64,000 nucleotides of DNA from Streptococcus sanguinis (GCA_013378335.1 CP040556.1:806001-870000), one strand, 5' to 3'; counted from the first letter of the stretch, positions 1 to 8,777 are shown. Made by a program: numbers and translations. Notes: generated by a model not told the origin, from the letters alone.

Positions 1-157
1 GAAGATTGATGGAACAGCTAGAGGCGGGGTTGTGTTAGCTATTCGTCAGGAATTGGATATTCCGGTCAAGCTGATTGGCTTTGGAGAAAAGATTGATGAT
101 ATCGGTGAGTTCAACTCAGAGAACTTTATGAAAGGCCTGCTTGAAGGCTTAGTATAA
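1..157 (+). CDS. ftsY: Signal recognition particle receptor FtsY, C-terminal end (partial)
   Basis: Only the last 51 codons are in the window, read from base 2 to the TAA at 155-157. The segment carries the end of the SRP-type GTPase (NG) domain: the KIDGTARGG stretch (G4/G5 neighbourhood), then KLIGFGEKIDDI, then the C-terminal amphipathic helix ending KGLLEGLV, all typical of FtsY. FtsY is the membrane-associated GTPase that receives ribosome-SRP complexes for co-translational membrane insertion. The gene runs towards zwf, which is convergent, and ends just before a palindromic terminator that is now split by an insertion sequence. The upstream part cannot be judged. Confidence 0.93.
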   Translation, partial: KIDGTARGGVVLAIRQELDIPVKLIGFGEKIDDIGEFNSENFMKGLLEGLV

Positions 158-163
158 AACAAA

Positions 164-185
164 AAACCAGTACGAGTACTGGTTT
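164..185. repeat. Left 22-bp direct repeat (target-site duplication) of the IS; terminator palindrome
   Basis: This 22-bp stretch is identical to 1738-1759. It is a near-perfect palindrome (arms AAACCAGTA and TACTGGTTT around CGAG) and with its flanking A run forms the transcription terminator of ftsY. Each side of the IS therefore carries a complete copy of the hairpin. Confidence 0.85.
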
Positions 186-1737
186 CAGATTGAAGACAAA
201 GTCCTAAGAACAGAAGTTTCTAAGGGCTTTTCTTTTTGTAAAGTCGTATAATAGAGGTAAGAACAGTTGTGAGGTGCTCCCTATGTTTCACAAAGAAAAA
301 TCTGATTATAATCGCTGCCAATATGGCTTCTATACGATAGACGAATTGGTCCCAGAAGATCACTTTCTTCGCCAATTGGAAGCGGAGGTTGATTTTGACT
401 TTATCTATGACTTGGTTGAAGAAACCTATAGCCCAGATCAGGGTCGTCCCAGTCTAGATCCCGTCATGTTGGTCAAAATTCCTTTGATTCAATGTTTTTA
501 TGGCATTCGCTCCATGCGCCAAACCATTAAAGACATAGAAGTAAACGTAGCTTATCGTTGGTTTCTTGGACTAAGCTTGGATGACAAGGTGCCTCATTTT
601 ACCACATATGGAAAGAATTACAGCCGTCGTTTTCAAGATAAAGCACTGATTACTGAGATATTTTCACACGTACTCCATCAAGCTTTATGTGCTGGTTTGA
701 TTGATCCTTCTGAGATATTTGTGGATGGAACCCATATTAAAGCGGCAGCCAACAGCCACAAGTATCATAAGGAAATGGTTGCCCAACAAGCTACATTTAT
801 GAGTGAGCAATTGGAAGTTGAGATTGATTTAGATAGGAGAAAACACGAAAAAAAGCCCTTAAAGCCCGCAAAAGAAAGCGAGGCTAAGGAAAAGAAAATC
901 TCAAGGACAGATCCTGAGAGTGGTTGGTTCCACAAGGGGGAACACAAGGAAGTCTTTGCCTATTCTGCCCAAGTAGCGTGTGATAAGCATGGTTGGGCCT
1001 TGGCTTATACGGTTGAAGCAGGAAATGTTCATGATAGTCAGGCTTTCCCTGCCCTTTTTGCCAAGATTGAGCCTTTTCATCCAACCTATCTCATCGCAGA
1101 TGCAGGTTATAAAACCCCAAGTATTGCAAAATTTTTGTTAGACAGAGAGATTACCCCTGTCTTCCCTTATACCCGCCCCAAGGGTGTAAAAGGGAACTTA
1201 AGGCCCAATGATTTTGTTTATGATTCCTATTATGACTGTTACCTCTGTCCAGAGAACCAAGTGTTAACCTATCGCACGACGACCCGAGCAGGCTACCGTG
1301 AGTATAAGAGTGATTCAACAGTATGTGTCGCCTGTCCCCTATTATCTGTTTGTACCCAGAGCCAGAATCAGCAGAAAGTCATCACAAGACATGTATGGAA
1401 AGATGCGCTTGAATGTTGTGAAGAGATTCGACACCAAAGAGGGATGAAGGAGCTCTATAAGAAGCGCAAAGAAACCATTGAGCGGCTCTTTGGGACAGCT
1501 AAAGAATACCACAACCTCCGTTATACAAGAGAGAAAGGCAAGTCCAAGATGGAAGATAAGGTTGGGCTTACTTTGGCGTGTTTGAATCTCAAAAAACTAG
1601 TAAAAATGAGGGTGGGGAAGCCTTTTTATTTTGTTCAAATGACCATTATGCTATCAAAAGATGAAATCAAAAGATGAAATTTTAGCCTGACAAACAGAAA
1701 AAGACAAACACTATTTGGAATGTTTGTCTACGGTCTG
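186..1737 (+). mobile_element. IS1182-family insertion sequence, 1552 bp, apparently intact
   Basis: The ends are imperfect terminal inverted repeats. The left end reads CAGATTGAAGACAAA. The right end, on the other strand, reads CAGACCGTAGACAAA, giving 12 of 15 matches. The element contains one full-length transposase gene in the plus direction and is flanked by identical 22-bp repeats (164-185 and 1738-1759). A promoter-like TATAAT lies at about 249-254, ahead of the transposase. The long direct repeat and complete reading frame suggest a recent insertion. Because both flanking copies keep the hairpin, ftsY and zwf each retain a terminator. Confidence 0.85.
283..1677 (+). CDS. IS1182-family transposase (DDE type)
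   Basis: The 464-aa protein has the layout of IS1182 transposases: an N-terminal DUF772-like helical region (about residues 20-110, with FYGIRSMRQT), then a DDE catalytic core with VDGTHIKAAAN, IADAGYKTPS and, near the C terminus, ERLFGTAKEYHNLRYT supplying the expected acidic residues. A cysteine-rich segment (CYLCPEN, CVACPLLSVC) sits before the last block, as in other members. The ATG at 283 is chosen because GAGGTG at 271-276 is well spaced; a GTG at 274 would overlap that ribosome binding site. No frameshift or stop is seen, so the enzyme is probably functional. Confidence 0.92.
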   Translation: MFHKEKSDYNRCQYGFYTIDELVPEDHFLRQLEAEVDFDFIYDLVEETYSPDQGRPSLDPVMLVKIPLIQCFYGIRSMRQTIKDIEVNVAYRWFLGLSLDDKVPHFTTYGKNYSRRFQDKALITEIFSHVLHQALCAGLIDPSEIFVDGTHIKAAANSHKYHKEMVAQQATFMSEQLEVEIDLDRRKHEKKPLKPAKESEAKEKKISRTDPESGWFHKGEHKEVFAYSAQVACDKHGWALAYTVEAGNVHDSQAFPALFAKIEPFHPTYLIADAGYKTPSIAKFLLDREITPVFPYTRPKGVKGNLRPNDFVYDSYYDCYLCPENQVLTYRTTTRAGYREYKSDSTVCVACPLLSVCTQSQNQQKVITRHVWKDALECCEEIRHQRGMKELYKKRKETIERLFGTAKEYHNLRYTREKGKSKMEDKVGLTLACLNLKKLVKMRVGKPFYFVQMTIMLSKDEIKR

Positions 1738-1759
1738 AAACCAGTACGAGTACTGGTTT
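1738..1759. repeat. Right 22-bp direct repeat (target-site duplication); terminator palindrome
   Basis: Identical to 164-185. Followed by a T run on the plus strand and preceded by the IS end. On the minus strand it serves as the terminator for zwf, whose stop codon lies 21 bp away. Confidence 0.85.
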
Positions 1760-1780
1760 TTTATGAATATTTTTTAAATC

Positions 1781-3241
1781 TTATTTTTTTGGAGACCACT
1801 GCCAGTCAGCTCCAAATTCTCTAAGGAGTTCAAAGGAAGCATCTGGTCCCATAGAACCGACAGGATACTCATGGAGAGGCACTTCATTGCTATGCCAGAG
1901 CTCTTCAATCTGATCAATCAGCTCCCAACTGGAGCGGACTTCATCCCAGTGGCTGAAGTTAGTTGAGTCATTGTTAAGGACGTCAAAAATTAATTTTTCG
2001 TAAGGATCAAGGGAAGCACCGCTAGCTGTTGCGTCTGTTCGATAGTCTAGAGAGAGAGGAGCTAAGCTGAAGCGCTCGCCGACCTCTTTGCCATTCATGC
2101 TAAGTGAGAAGCCCTCAGTCGGCTGGATATGAATGGTCAGAACATTTGGTGCTAATTCCTCACCAAAGATAGACTCCATCTGCTTGAAGACAATATTAAC
2201 AAGAGTGCCTTTTTCAGTGAGACGTTTACCAGTTCGGAAGAAAAATGGAACATCACGGAAACGATTGCTATTTACGAAGAAAGCTCCTGAAGCAAAGGTC
2301 TCGGTCATGGAGTCAGGATTAACATTAGGTTCGCTCCGGTAGGAGATGTATTTCTTACCTCTGACCGTGCCAGACTTATACTGACCGCGGATAAAGAAGC
2401 GTTTTAGGTCTTCTTTATTCGGCTTTACCAAGCGCTCAAAAACTTTGACTTTCTCTGCCCGAATGTCCTCTTTACTGAAGCTTTTCGGCTTATCCATAGC
2501 TAAGAGGGAGAGCAGCTGCAGAGTATGATTTTGAACCATGTCCCGCAGAGCACCGGACTGGTCATAGTAACCGCCGCGTTCTTCAACACCTAGCTTTTCT
2601 GCAAAGGTAATCTGGACATTGTCAATGTAGTCACGATTCCAGATGTTTTCAAAGAGAAGATTTGCAAAGCGGATAGCGAAGATGCTCTGAATCATTTCCT
2701 TGCCTAGGTAATGGTCAATACGGAAAATCTGCTCTTCATCAAAGGCAGCCAAGAGTTCTTCGTTAAGTTGGCTGGCAGTTGCCAAATCTGTCCCGAAAGG
2801 TTTTTCGACAATCAGACGTTCAAATCCTTTGCCATCTACGATGTTTTCAGACTTGAGGTGTTTGGCAATGGTGCCGAAAAATTGCGGAGCCATGGACAGG
2901 AAGAAGAGTTTATTGTGCTCGGCTTGGTACTGCTCATTGAGTCGGTTTTGAAGCTTGCGCAGCTCAATGTAGTGCTCGGTATCCTGCACATCATGACTTT
3001 GATAGTAGAAGTGACTGGCAAACTCTTGGGCTTGCTCTGGACTGTCAGCTAAATCAGCGATTGCTTCGACAACGACAGACTCAAAATACTCCTTGCTCCA
3101 AGGCCGGCGGGCTGTTCCAATAACTGCAAAATGCTTGGAAAGATTGCCAGATTTATAGAGCCTGAAGAGGGATGGATAGAGTTTTCTTTTGGCCAAGTCA
3201 CCGCTGGCTCCGAAAATTGTTACAATAACTTTTGAAGACAT
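1781..3241 (-). CDS. zwf: Glucose-6-phosphate 1-dehydrogenase
   Basis: This 486-aa protein oxidises glucose-6-phosphate to 6-phosphogluconolactone with NADP reduction, the entry to the oxidative pentose phosphate pathway. The N-terminal Rossmann motif GASGDLAKRKLYPSL (residues about 11-25) and the active-site signature RIDHYLGKE (about residue 175) are intact. The C-terminal domain is full length for bacterial enzymes. The gene is convergent with ftsY and shares its terminator region, which now carries the IS. It appears monocistronic; the 170-bp upstream gap holds no other gene. Confidence 0.97.
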   Translation of the reverse strand: MSSKVIVTIFGASGDLAKRKLYPSLFRLYKSGNLSKHFAVIGTARRPWSKEYFESVVVEAIADLADSPEQAQEFASHFYYQSHDVQDTEHYIELRKLQNRLNEQYQAEHNKLFFLSMAPQFFGTIAKHLKSENIVDGKGFERLIVEKPFGTDLATASQLNEELLAAFDEEQIFRIDHYLGKEMIQSIFAIRFANLLFENIWNRDYIDNVQITFAEKLGVEERGGYYDQSGALRDMVQNHTLQLLSLLAMDKPKSFSKEDIRAEKVKVFERLVKPNKEDLKRFFIRGQYKSGTVRGKKYISYRSEPNVNPDSMTETFASGAFFVNSNRFRDVPFFFRTGKRLTEKGTLVNIVFKQMESIFGEELAPNVLTIHIQPTEGFSLSMNGKEVGERFSLAPLSLDYRTDATASGASLDPYEKLIFDVLNNDSTNFSHWDEVRSSWELIDQIEELWHSNEVPLHEYPVGSMGPDASFELLREFGADWQWSPKK

Positions 3242-3380
3242 CCTGATACCTATTTTCTAAATGATGTCTCTATTTTATCACAATTTTTCTAAAGATTGTA
3301 TTCAGAAATTCGCTTTCTGAAAAGGGAGACAAATGGAAAGAAATTGACCGCTGCTTGAAACATATTCAAATATAAAAAAT

Positions 3381-3414
3381 GAGGCTAAGACACAATTGTG
3401 CTAGCCTCGTTTTC
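3381..3414 (-). terminator. Intrinsic terminator after the TIGR03943 gene
   Basis: The hairpin has arms GAGGCTA and TAGCCTC (3381-3408) around an AT-rich loop with CACAATTGTG. It is followed on the minus strand by a T-rich run. It lies just after the stop codon of the minus-strand operon 5270-3416. Confidence 0.8.
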
Positions 3415-3415
3415 T

Positions 3416-4234
3416 TTATTCAAATACCCGATAAACGTAAGGATTTTCTGGTTTTTCTACCTTACCAAAGCTTTCAACTTCTAGAGTTGGAAGGCTTTGT
3501 CCCAGACTTTTATGGTAGTGCATGGTAATTTTTCCCTTGGCATGAATCCAGGTGTTATTCTCGAAATGCTGGGTATTTCCAGTCGTCAAGAGGCCATAGA
3601 CACCTGAGTCGGCGATACAATGGATAATACCAAAGCGAAAGAGAAATTGACTCTTCTGATCGCTGGGGTCATTGTAGACAAAGCCGGTGAACTCCAGCGT
3701 CTTGCCCACAAACTCGTCGGGATAATCATAGATGACCTCCATGACCTCCATGTAGTTCTCAGTTGTGACCTGAATGGTATCTTGCTTAACATATTTCTTA
3801 GCGGCTGCCCGCATTTCTTTTTCGTAAGCCCCTTTGGTAAAGTAGGTGCTGGTATCCGGCTTTAGGTATTGGCTGGTTGTGCCTTCGTCCTGCTGAATAG
3901 CAGTTGAAGTTCCCTCAGCCAGCGGGAAATGAAATCCTTTAGCTGAAACTGTTGTCGAATCCAAGGTTACAGTTGGAAAGAAAATTCCTACAAAAAGCGG
4001 AATGACAAGGAGCAGCACGCTGCCTAACTTGGCCCAGCGAGTACTTAAATGACTGTGAACCTCCATCTTCTTCATCCAGATGATAAGCTGCACAACTGCC
4101 AAGACAAAAGACAGAATCATAGACAAGTATGCCAGATAGGAATAGTGGAGATTGATATATTGATTAAGCTTGCCCGTCAGCTGCAGATACATGGTAAGCT
4201 CAAAGTAGCCGACTAATATTAGAAAACGAATCAT
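3416..4234 (-). CDS. TIGR03943/DUF1980-type membrane protein paired with a permease
   Basis: The 272-aa protein has N-terminal membrane segments (about residues 1-20, 32-55 and 75-95) and a soluble C-terminal half of OB-like character (about 150-272: DEFVGKTLEFTGFVYND, FGIIHCIADSGVYGLL, WIHAKGKITM). This organisation fits the TIGR03943 (YcgQ-like) family. These proteins are almost always next to a UPF0718/YcgR-type permease, as here. ATG 4234 is chosen because it overlaps the permease stop (ATGA) and follows GGTGG; a TTG 21 bases upstream is less likely. The transported substrate is unknown; metal ions have been suggested for related pairs, which is inference here. Confidence 0.8.
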   Translation of the reverse strand: MIRFLILVGYFELTMYLQLTGKLNQYINLHYSYLAYLSMILSFVLAVVQLIIWMKKMEVHSHLSTRWAKLGSVLLLVIPLFVGIFFPTVTLDSTTVSAKGFHFPLAEGTSTAIQQDEGTTSQYLKPDTSTYFTKGAYEKEMRAAAKKYVKQDTIQVTTENYMEVMEVIYDYPDEFVGKTLEFTGFVYNDPSDQKSQFLFRFGIIHCIADSGVYGLLTTGNTQHFENNTWIHAKGKITMHYHKSLGQSLPTLEVESFGKVEKPENPYVYRVFE

Positions 4235-5136
4235 AGCACCACCCCCACAAGCCAAGAGTAAAGAAAGACGACGACGGTAACCAGGCTGATAAATTGCCAG
4301 ATAAAGCGTGTCTTAAAGTAGTTTTTCATCATCAGCAGATTCTTGACATCTAGCATAGGCCCAATGACCAAGAAAGCTAAGACTGGCGATAAGCCGAAGC
4401 TAGAAATCAAGGAGCTCCCGATGAAAGCATCAGCTTCACTGCAAAGTGAGAGCAGGAAGGACAGCAGCATGAGGAGAAGAATAGCAACAGCTGGTGTCGA
4501 GCTGATAGAGGTCAGGATTCTGGTTGGCACATAGACTTGGACCAGGCTGGCAAAGAGACAGCCAAAGACCAGATAGCGGCCTGTATCGAAAAATTCGTCA
4601 ATGGCTTGCACAAATACCTGAAATAGCTTTTGTCCTTTGCTGAGATGTGAAAAGTCATGCTCATGGACTGCTTTGCGATTTTCTTTTTGAATATTGCTAT
4701 CTGCAAAGAAGCCCAGAAAAATCCCTAAAAGAATAGCCACGACCATAGAACCTAAAGTACGAAGCAGAGCCATTCGGAAGGAATTACCGAAGGCTGAGTA
4801 GGTCGCAAAGAGTACGATAGGGTTGATGACTGGAGCCGTTACCAGAAAAGGCACAGCCGTGTAACTGGGAACTTTCTTTTCAAGAAACCGATTTATAATG
4901 GGAACAATTCCGCACTCGCAAGAGGGGAAGACAAAACCAATCAAGCTTCCAAAGAAAATCCGGGCCCATTTGTTCTTGGGCAGGAAACGATAAACCTTGT
5001 CTGGCGTGACATAAACCTCGATAAAGCCAGAAATAATACTTCCAATCAAGACAAAAGGCAGGGCCTCAATGATAATGGAGAGAAAGATGGCGCCTGCTTG
5101 CAGGACACTGGCCGGCAGCTGAGAGAAGAAGCTCAT
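4231..5136 (-). CDS. UPF0718 (YraQ/YcgR-type) permease
   Basis: The 301-aa integral membrane protein has about eight hydrophobic segments. It carries the family hallmark FPSCECGIVPIINR (about residues 70-83) with two closely spaced cysteines, a second conserved block VTAPVINPIVLFATYSAFG, and a repeated half with ASLVQVYVPTRILT and LCSEADAFIGSS. This is the permease partner of the TIGR03943 protein encoded next, with a 4-base stop/start overlap implying translational coupling. It also overlaps the 45-aa gene upstream. The substrate is not established, so no gene symbol is given. Confidence 0.82.
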   Translation of the reverse strand: MSFFSQLPASVLQAGAIFLSIIIEALPFVLIGSIISGFIEVYVTPDKVYRFLPKNKWARIFFGSLIGFVFPSCECGIVPIINRFLEKKVPSYTAVPFLVTAPVINPIVLFATYSAFGNSFRMALLRTLGSMVVAILLGIFLGFFADSNIQKENRKAVHEHDFSHLSKGQKLFQVFVQAIDEFFDTGRYLVFGCLFASLVQVYVPTRILTSISSTPAVAILLLMLLSFLLSLCSEADAFIGSSLISSFGLSPVLAFLVIGPMLDVKNLLMMKNYFKTRFIWQFISLVTVVVFLYSWLVGVVL

Positions 5137-5270
5137 TCTTTCTTATCCTTCTCATTTTTAGATTTTTTCTTGTCTTCCTCAGGGAACTCTACCTTTTCAA
5201 TCTTGGGCAGGGTCGCAAACTCCTCGAACATCTTATCCAAATCGTCTGATCTAGTAAATTTAACAGCCAT
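5133..5270 (-). CDS. 45-aa charged microprotein, first gene of the permease operon
   Basis: A short open frame from ATG 5270 to TGA 5133 encodes 45 residues, starting MAVKFTRSDDLDKMFEEFAT and ending in a lysine/glutamate-rich tail (KKKSKNEKDKKE). GAGGTG lies 7-8 bases before the ATG, and a TATAAT -10 box on the minus strand (plus positions 5302-5307) precedes it. The stop codon overlaps the permease ATG (ATGA), so the three genes form one coupled operon. There is no membrane segment or signal peptide. I do not recognise a family; an accessory role to the permease is only a guess from position. Confidence 0.7.
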   Translation of the reverse strand: MAVKFTRSDDLDKMFEEFATLPKIEKVEFPEEDKKKSKNEKDKKE

Positions 5271-5433
5271 AAAGGCACCTCATTTCTAAAATAATAATTC
5301 TATTATACTACCAATTATCAAAAAATGAAATTTTGAAACATAGGAGACTCTTTGTCGCTGATTTACCCTAAATTTTTTTGTACAAATATTACTAAATAGT
5401 TCTAAAACTGCCTATCTTTCAAAGCACTTGTGA

Positions 5434-5439
5434 TATAAT
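5434..5439 (+). promoter_or_regulatory. Extended -10 promoter of tex, start codon almost at the transcript 5' end
   Basis: TGATATAAT (extended -10, TATAAT at 5434-5439) ends only 9 bases before the ATG of tex at 5449. Transcription would start about 5445-5447, leaving a leader of a few bases and no Shine-Dalgarno sequence. Confidence 0.6.
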
Positions 5440-5448
5440 AGGATTGTT

Positions 5449-7581
5449 ATGGAAAATATAAATATTGAAAAAATTGCCCAGAAATTGGGCCTTAAAGAAA
5501 GCCAAGTATCACAGGTCCTAGATCTGACTGCTGAAGGAAATACAATTCCTTTTATTGCTCGTTACCGTAAGGAAATGACAGGAAATCTGGATGAGGTAGA
5601 GATTAAGGCAATCATTGACTTAGATAAGAGCATGACTGCTTTGGCAGAGCGTAAAGCAACGGTTTTAGCTAAGATTGAGGAGCAGGGCAAACTTACGGAT
5701 GCGCTGCGCTCTGAGATTGAGGCTGCTGAAAAGCTAGCAGATGTGGAAGAACTTTATCTTCCTTACAAGGAGAAGCGCCGTACCAAGGCAACTATTGCCC
5801 GTGAAGCAGGTCTCTTTCCTTTGGCCCGCTTAATCCTACAGGATGCGGCTAATCTGCTGGAAGAAGCTGAGAAACTTACTAGTGAAGCCTTTCCGGCAGC
5901 AGAGGATGCTCTAGCTGGAGCAGTGGATATTCTGACTGAAGCAATTTCTGAAGATACCAAGCTGCGGGCTTGGACCTACCATGAGATGCAGACCAATTCT
6001 TCTATCGTATCCAGTCTCAAAGACGGGGATTTGGATGAAAAGCAGGTCTTCCAGATTTATTATGATTTTTCAGAAAAAGTAGCGACCATGCAAGGCTACC
6101 GCACCTTGGCTCTTAACCGTGGTGAGAAGCTAGGTATTCTCAAGGTGGGTTTTGAGCACAATCTTGAGAAAATTCTGCGCTTCTTTGAAGTACGCTTCAA
6201 GGTGAAAAATGCCTATATTATTGAAGCAGTTCAGCAAGCGGTTAAAAAGAAAATCATTCCAGCTATGGAGCGCCGTATTCGGACCGAGCTGACTGAGGCT
6301 GCTGAGGATGGTGCGATTCAGCTCTTCTCAGATAACCTCCGCCAGCTCCTCCTAATTGCTCCTCTCAAAGGTCGCGTAGTACTGGGCTTTGACCCAGCCT
6401 TTCGGACAGGAGCCAAGCTGGCTGTTGTTGATGCGACAGGCAAGATGCTGACGACTCATGTCATCTATCCCGTTCCACCAGCAAAGCCAGCTCAGATTGA
6501 AGCTGCTAAGAAGGAACTGTCAGAGCTGATTGAGCAGTTTGGCGTGGAAATCATCGCCATCGGAAACGGAACGGCCAGTCGAGAAAGCGAAGCCTTTGTA
6601 GCTGAAGTTTTGAAATCCCATCCAAATGTCAGCTATGTTATCGTCAATGAGAGCGGAGCATCTGTCTACTCTGCTAGTGAACTGGCTCGTCATGAGTTTC
6701 CAGATTTGACTGTTGAAAAGCGCTCAGCTATTTCCATTGCTCGCCGTCTGCAAGATCCTTTGGCAGAGCTGGTTAAGATTGATCCTAAGTCCATCGGAGT
6801 TGGTCAGTACCAGCATGATGTCAGCCAGAAAAAGCTGTCTGAAAGTCTGGACTTTGTCGTTGATACCGTGGTTAACCAAGTCGGGGTCAATATCAACACC
6901 GCCAGTCCTGCTCTGCTGGCCCATGTAGCTGGTCTTAATAAAACTATCTCAGAAAATATTGTCAAGTACCGGGAAACGGGAGGCTTGATTCGGTCTCGCG
7001 AGGCTATCAAGAAAGTGCCGCGTCTAGGCGCAAAGGCTTTTGAACAGGCGGCCGGCTTCCTGCGTATTCCTGAAAGTGATAACCTGCTAGACAATACAGG
7101 TGTTCACCCAGAGTCTTATAAGGCAGTGGAGGAGCTCTTTAAGCGTCTTGAAATTAGCAGTTTGGATGAAGCAGCCCAAGCCAAATTAAAAGCAGTGCAG
7201 ACTGCTAGTTTGGCTGCAGAGTTAGGCTTGGGAGAAGAAACCCTCAAAGATATTATTGCTGATTTGCTCAAGCCTGGCAGAGATTTGCGAGATTCCTTTG
7301 ACGCACCAGTTCTGCGGCAAGATGTCTTGGATATCAAGGATCTGCGCATCGGTCAAAAGCTGGAAGGGGTCGTCCGCAATGTCGTTGATTTCGGAGCCTT
7401 TGTGGATATCGGTATCCACGAAGACGGTCTTATTCATATCTCCAAGCTGAGCACAGACTATATCAAGCATCCTAGTCAGGTCCTATCTGTTGGCGATTTA
7501 GTCACAGTCTGGGTAGACAAACTGGATGTGGAGCGGGAGAAGGTTAACCTCTCTCTGATAGCACCAAATGAATCTAACTGA
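5449..7581 (+). CDS. tex: Tex-family RNA-binding transcription accessory protein
   Basis: The 710-aa protein has the full Tex architecture: an N-terminal helical domain ([19 protein letters not shown] at about residues 33-51), a YqgF/RNase H-like domain around 320-430 ([18 protein letters not shown]), a helix-hairpin-helix pair (about 490-560, [18 protein letters not shown] and [17 protein letters not shown]), and a C-terminal S1 RNA-binding domain (about 630-705, [20 protein letters not shown]). Tex proteins bind nucleic acid and influence transcription in Gram-positive and Gram-negative bacteria. The gene overlaps the next one by 14 bases. The ATG lies directly after the -10 box, so initiation may be leaderless. 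Confidence 0.95.
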   Translation: MENINIEKIAQKLGLKESQVSQVLDLTAEGNTIPFIARYRKEMTGNLDEVEIKAIIDLDKSMTALAERKATVLAKIEEQGKLTDALRSEIEAAEKLADVEELYLPYKEKRRTKATIAREAGLFPLARLILQDAANLLEEAEKLTSEAFPAAEDALAGAVDILTEAISEDTKLRAWTYHEMQTNSSIVSSLKDGDLDEKQVFQIYYDFSEKVATMQGYRTLALNRGEKLGILKVGFEHNLEKILRFFEVRFKVKNAYIIEAVQQAVKKKIIPAMERRIRTELTEAAEDGAIQLFSDNLRQLLLIAPLKGRVVLGFDPAFRTGAKLAVVDATGKMLTTHVIYPVPPAKPAQIEAAKKELSELIEQFGVEIIAIGNGTASRESEAFVAEVLKSHPNVSYVIVNESGASVYSASELARHEFPDLTVEKRSAISIARRLQDPLAELVKIDPKSIGVGQYQHDVSQKKLSESLDFVVDTVVNQVGVNINTASPALLAHVAGLNKTISENIVKYRETGGLIRSREAIKKVPRLGAKAFEQAAGFLRIPESDNLLDNTGVHPESYKAVEELFKRLEISSLDEAAQAKLKAVQTASLAAELGLGEETLKDIIADLLKPGRDLRDSFDAPVLRQDVLDIKDLRIGQKLEGVVRNVVDFGAFVDIGIHEDGLIHISKLSTDYIKHPSQVLSVGDLVTVWVDKLDVEREKVNLSLIAPNESN

Positions 7582-8005
7582 TTACGTCAAGCGGGTTTCG
7601 CTTGAGGATTTTGGCTGGGAATTCCGCCACCAAGCTTATTGGAACAAGCGTCTCCGCACTACAGGGGGACGCTTCTTTCCTAAAGACGGACATCTGGATT
7701 TCAACCCAAAAATCTATGAAACTTTTGGGCTGGAGACCTTTCGAAAAATTGTCCGCCATGAGTTAGCTCACTATCACCTCTATTATCAGGGCAAAGATTA
7801 CCGTCATGGGGATAGAGATTTTAAAGACCTGCTCAAGCGAGTTGATGGTCTGCGTTACGCCCCCTCATTGTCAGATTCGCAAACCTTTCTCATCTATGAA
7901 TGCCTGAGCTGCGGAGCACTTATCCGTCGCAGACGCAGAGTCAATCTTCAAAAATACCGGTGCGGACGCTGTATGGGCAAGCTCCGTTTGTCGGAGAACG
8001 CTTGA
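7568..8005 (+). CDS. SprT-like zinc metalloprotein
   Basis: The 145-aa protein belongs to the SprT-like family of short bacterial proteins. The zinc-binding HExxH motif is visible as [11 protein letters not shown] (about residues 64-74), and a C-terminal zinc ribbon follows with CLSCG and CGRC (about 114-136). Eukaryotic SprT relatives cleave DNA-protein crosslinks; for the bacterial short form no firm function is known. It starts inside tex (ATG 7568), so it is translationally coupled, and it is followed by the 181-bp repeat that supplies terminator-like hairpins. Confidence 0.88.
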   Translation: MNLTDYVKRVSLEDFGWEFRHQAYWNKRLRTTGGRFFPKDGHLDFNPKIYETFGLETFRKIVRHELAHYHLYYQGKDYRHGDRDFKDLLKRVDGLRYAPSLSDSQTFLIYECLSCGALIRRRRRVNLQKYRCGRCMGKLRLSENA

Positions 8006-8015
8006 TAAACCAGCA

Positions 8016-8196
8016 AGAGGCTGGGACAAAAGTCCTAGCCTCTCAATTGTCTTTGGATTGTCGAGCAAGACGCAGTGGTTGAGTGGGCTCTACTACGCTG
8101 ATTTCATCAGCTTTTACAGCCCTACTCAACTGTGCGGAGGTGGGACGACGAAATCGAATTCTAACGAATTACCGATTTCTGTCCCACTCTCTTTTT
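8016..8196 (+). repeat. 181-bp structured intergenic repeat, copy A
   Basis: Apart from one visible mismatch, this is the reverse complement of 17922-18102. It contains three hairpins in series: AGAGGCTGGGAC/GTCCTAGCCTCT near the left end, a long stem GTTGAGTGGGCT...AGCCCTACTCAAC enclosing the palindrome GCTGATTTCATCAGC, and GTGGGACGACGAAATCG...CCGATTTCTGTCCCAC ending in a T run. It begins 10 bp after the SprT-like gene stop. I cannot match it to BOX or RUP by eye. Confidence 0.9.
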
Positions 8197-8296
8197 TAAA
8201 AGAATGAATTTTCTAAACTATAATCAGCCTTTGGCCCGATTGTTTTCGCATAAATTATGGTAGAATAAAGTAAATATGATTATTGAGGTCTCTATC

Positions 8297-8572
8297 ATGA
8301 ACGTGAAATTCTATAAGTTGAAAAAAAATCGGCTGATTTCCGGTGTCTTGTCCGGTCTGTCTGATAAATTTGATTTTGATCTGAGCCTAGTGCGCTTCCT
8401 CTTTATTATCTTTACTGTGGTCAATTTCGGCTTGGGAATTCTCATCTATATCCTGCTGGCTATGGTTATGCCCTATAAAGAAGATATAGAAGAGGAAATG
8501 TATGGAACTGGCCCACGCAAACGAAAAGAAGCGGAAGCTATCAAAGACGATAAAGACGGCTGGTTTTGGTAA
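8297..8572 (+). CDS. PspC-domain membrane protein
   Basis: The 91-aa protein carries a PspC (phage-shock-protein C) domain over about residues 1-60: FYKLKKNRLISGVLSGLSD, then a hydrophobic span FLFIIFTVVNFGLGILIYILL with the terminal MPYK. A charged cytoplasmic-like tail follows. The domain is usually a single-membrane-span stress or regulatory protein. The start at 8297 is supported by GAGG nine bases upstream; an ATG at 8276 in the same frame lacks a site. It stands alone between the repeat and a terminator. Confidence 0.88.
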   Translation: MNVKFYKLKKNRLISGVLSGLSDKFDFDLSLVRFLFIIFTVVNFGLGILIYILLAMVMPYKEDIEEEMYGTGPRKRKEAEAIKDDKDGWFW

Positions 8573-8593
8573 TTCTTAATAAGATAGAAAATT

Positions 8594-8616
8594 TCGGGAT
8601 GCACTCCCGATTTTTT
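8594..8616 (+). terminator. Intrinsic terminator after the PspC gene
   Basis: Arms TCGGGA and TCCCGA around TGCAC, followed by TTTTTT. It lies 22 bases after the stop codon. Confidence 0.85.
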
Positions 8617-8777
8617 ACTTGACGTAGGGAATGTTTTAGTAAGACATTTCTATGCCGTGATTAATTTTCTGCTTGCTTCTTTTAGATAAACTCTCAAAAA
8701 AAAGCAGGCTAGAAAACCAGATAAATCTATACTTAAAAACTCCACCAAAATATTAGTAATTCATCCAAGGAGGAAAT

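Noticed and set aside
8016..8196. BOX or RUP element of pneumococcus
   Set aside because: The typical BOX opening and RUP ends are not present; the three-hairpin repeat is kept as unassigned.
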